The translations under genes were made by a program, and so were the position numbers. From contig NW_023601104.1 of the NCBI RefSeq assembly GCF_014898055.3, forward strand, positions 69,113,106 to 69,177,105: a DNA stretch of 64,000 nt, read 5' to 3'. The notes beneath the pieces were generated by a model. That model saw only the letters and a program-made list of their open reading frames with translations, was not told the origin of the DNA and made no database searches. The first letter of the stretch is position 1, and the number at the start of each line of letters is the position of its first letter. Positions 63,838-64,000 of this stretch are shown one piece after another. Source of the DNA: Talpa occidentalis. Its lineage: Eukaryota; Chordata; Mammalia; Eulipotyphla; Talpidae.

Positions 63838-64000
63838 CAATTAAATTCTTGAAAGGTAGTTGGTGATCACGAAGGTTCAGGTGGGCAATGTGTCCAACTC
63901 TGCTAAATCCTGAAGTCACATCTTGACCTTCAGGAAGTACAGCTCTCAAGATTTCTTCTGACTTAAAGTTTTCATAAGTTAGTTCCAAATCATATTTGGA
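63838..64000 (-). CDS. TRMT5: TRMT5 internal coding exon (runs off the window end)
   Basis: TRMT5 is the SAM-dependent tRNA (guanine-37-N1) methyltransferase. It makes m1G37 next to the anticodon, preventing frameshifting, and starts wybutosine synthesis on tRNA-Phe; it acts in nucleus/cytosol and in mitochondria. The 163 visible bases are open in one frame: [12 protein letters not shown], then [20 protein letters not shown], then [20 protein letters not shown]. The [14 protein letters not shown] stretch is the hallmark of the Trm5 D1/D2 region that packs on the L-shaped tRNA. The exon ends ATTG before GTAGGT (donor GT at 63837-63836), leaving one base of the next glycine codon. The upstream part and start codon are beyond 64000. 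Confidence 0.95.

Overview
This is mammalian nuclear DNA. It is AT-rich, has spliced GT-AG exons and is packed with LINE-1 and tRNA-derived SINE copies. Exons of two genes are recognisable by their protein sequence: MNAT1 on the + strand and TRMT5 on the - strand. In human they are neighbours on chromosome 14q. About 22 copies belong to one SINE family: a tRNA-like head, a roughly 260 bp body ending in ...GTACCCAGTGC..., and a (TAAA)n or A-rich tail. From memory this looks most like the SINEs of horseshoe/roundleaf bats (Rhinolophoidea). That taxonomic call is inference and was not searched. No prokaryotic operon, CRISPR array, phage or other new multi-gene system is present.

Layout. 1497-1618 is the penultimate coding exon of MNAT1. 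1619-49918 is one intron of 48.3 kb made of nested retrotransposons and unassigned AT-rich DNA. 49919-50039 is the last MNAT1 coding exon, followed by a short 3' UTR with two AATAAA signals. 50.4-57.06 kb is the tail-to-tail interval between the two genes. It holds two hAT/Charlie-type DNA transposon fossils, a MIR, and an unusual L1-SINE chimera. 57061-64000 carries the 3' part of TRMT5 on the - strand: four coding segments at 63838-64000 (running off the window), 61625-61749, 57877-58531 and 57061-57104, separated by SINE-bearing introns.

The two genes work in different processes. MNAT1 (MAT1) is the assembly subunit of the CDK7-cyclin H kinase and joins it to TFIIH. TRMT5 makes m1G at position 37 of tRNAs. 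Only C-terminal portions are visible, and neither promoter is in the window.

The most notable points: (i) an in-frame TAA in the last TRMT5 exon removes the terminal dozen or so residues expected from human TRMT5, while a decayed match continues past the stop; (ii) an L1 whose 3' end is a 45 bp SINE tail, as expected from template switching during reverse transcription; (iii) an L1 with 5' inversion (twin priming), flanked by a candidate duplication and carrying a second L1 nested with a 15 bp target-site duplication; (iv) a SINE dimer, plus two SINEs that stop at the same internal position (...GTCCCACA-An); (v) a solo LTR with TGTT...AACA ends and a 4 bp GAAC duplication, itself split by a SINE.
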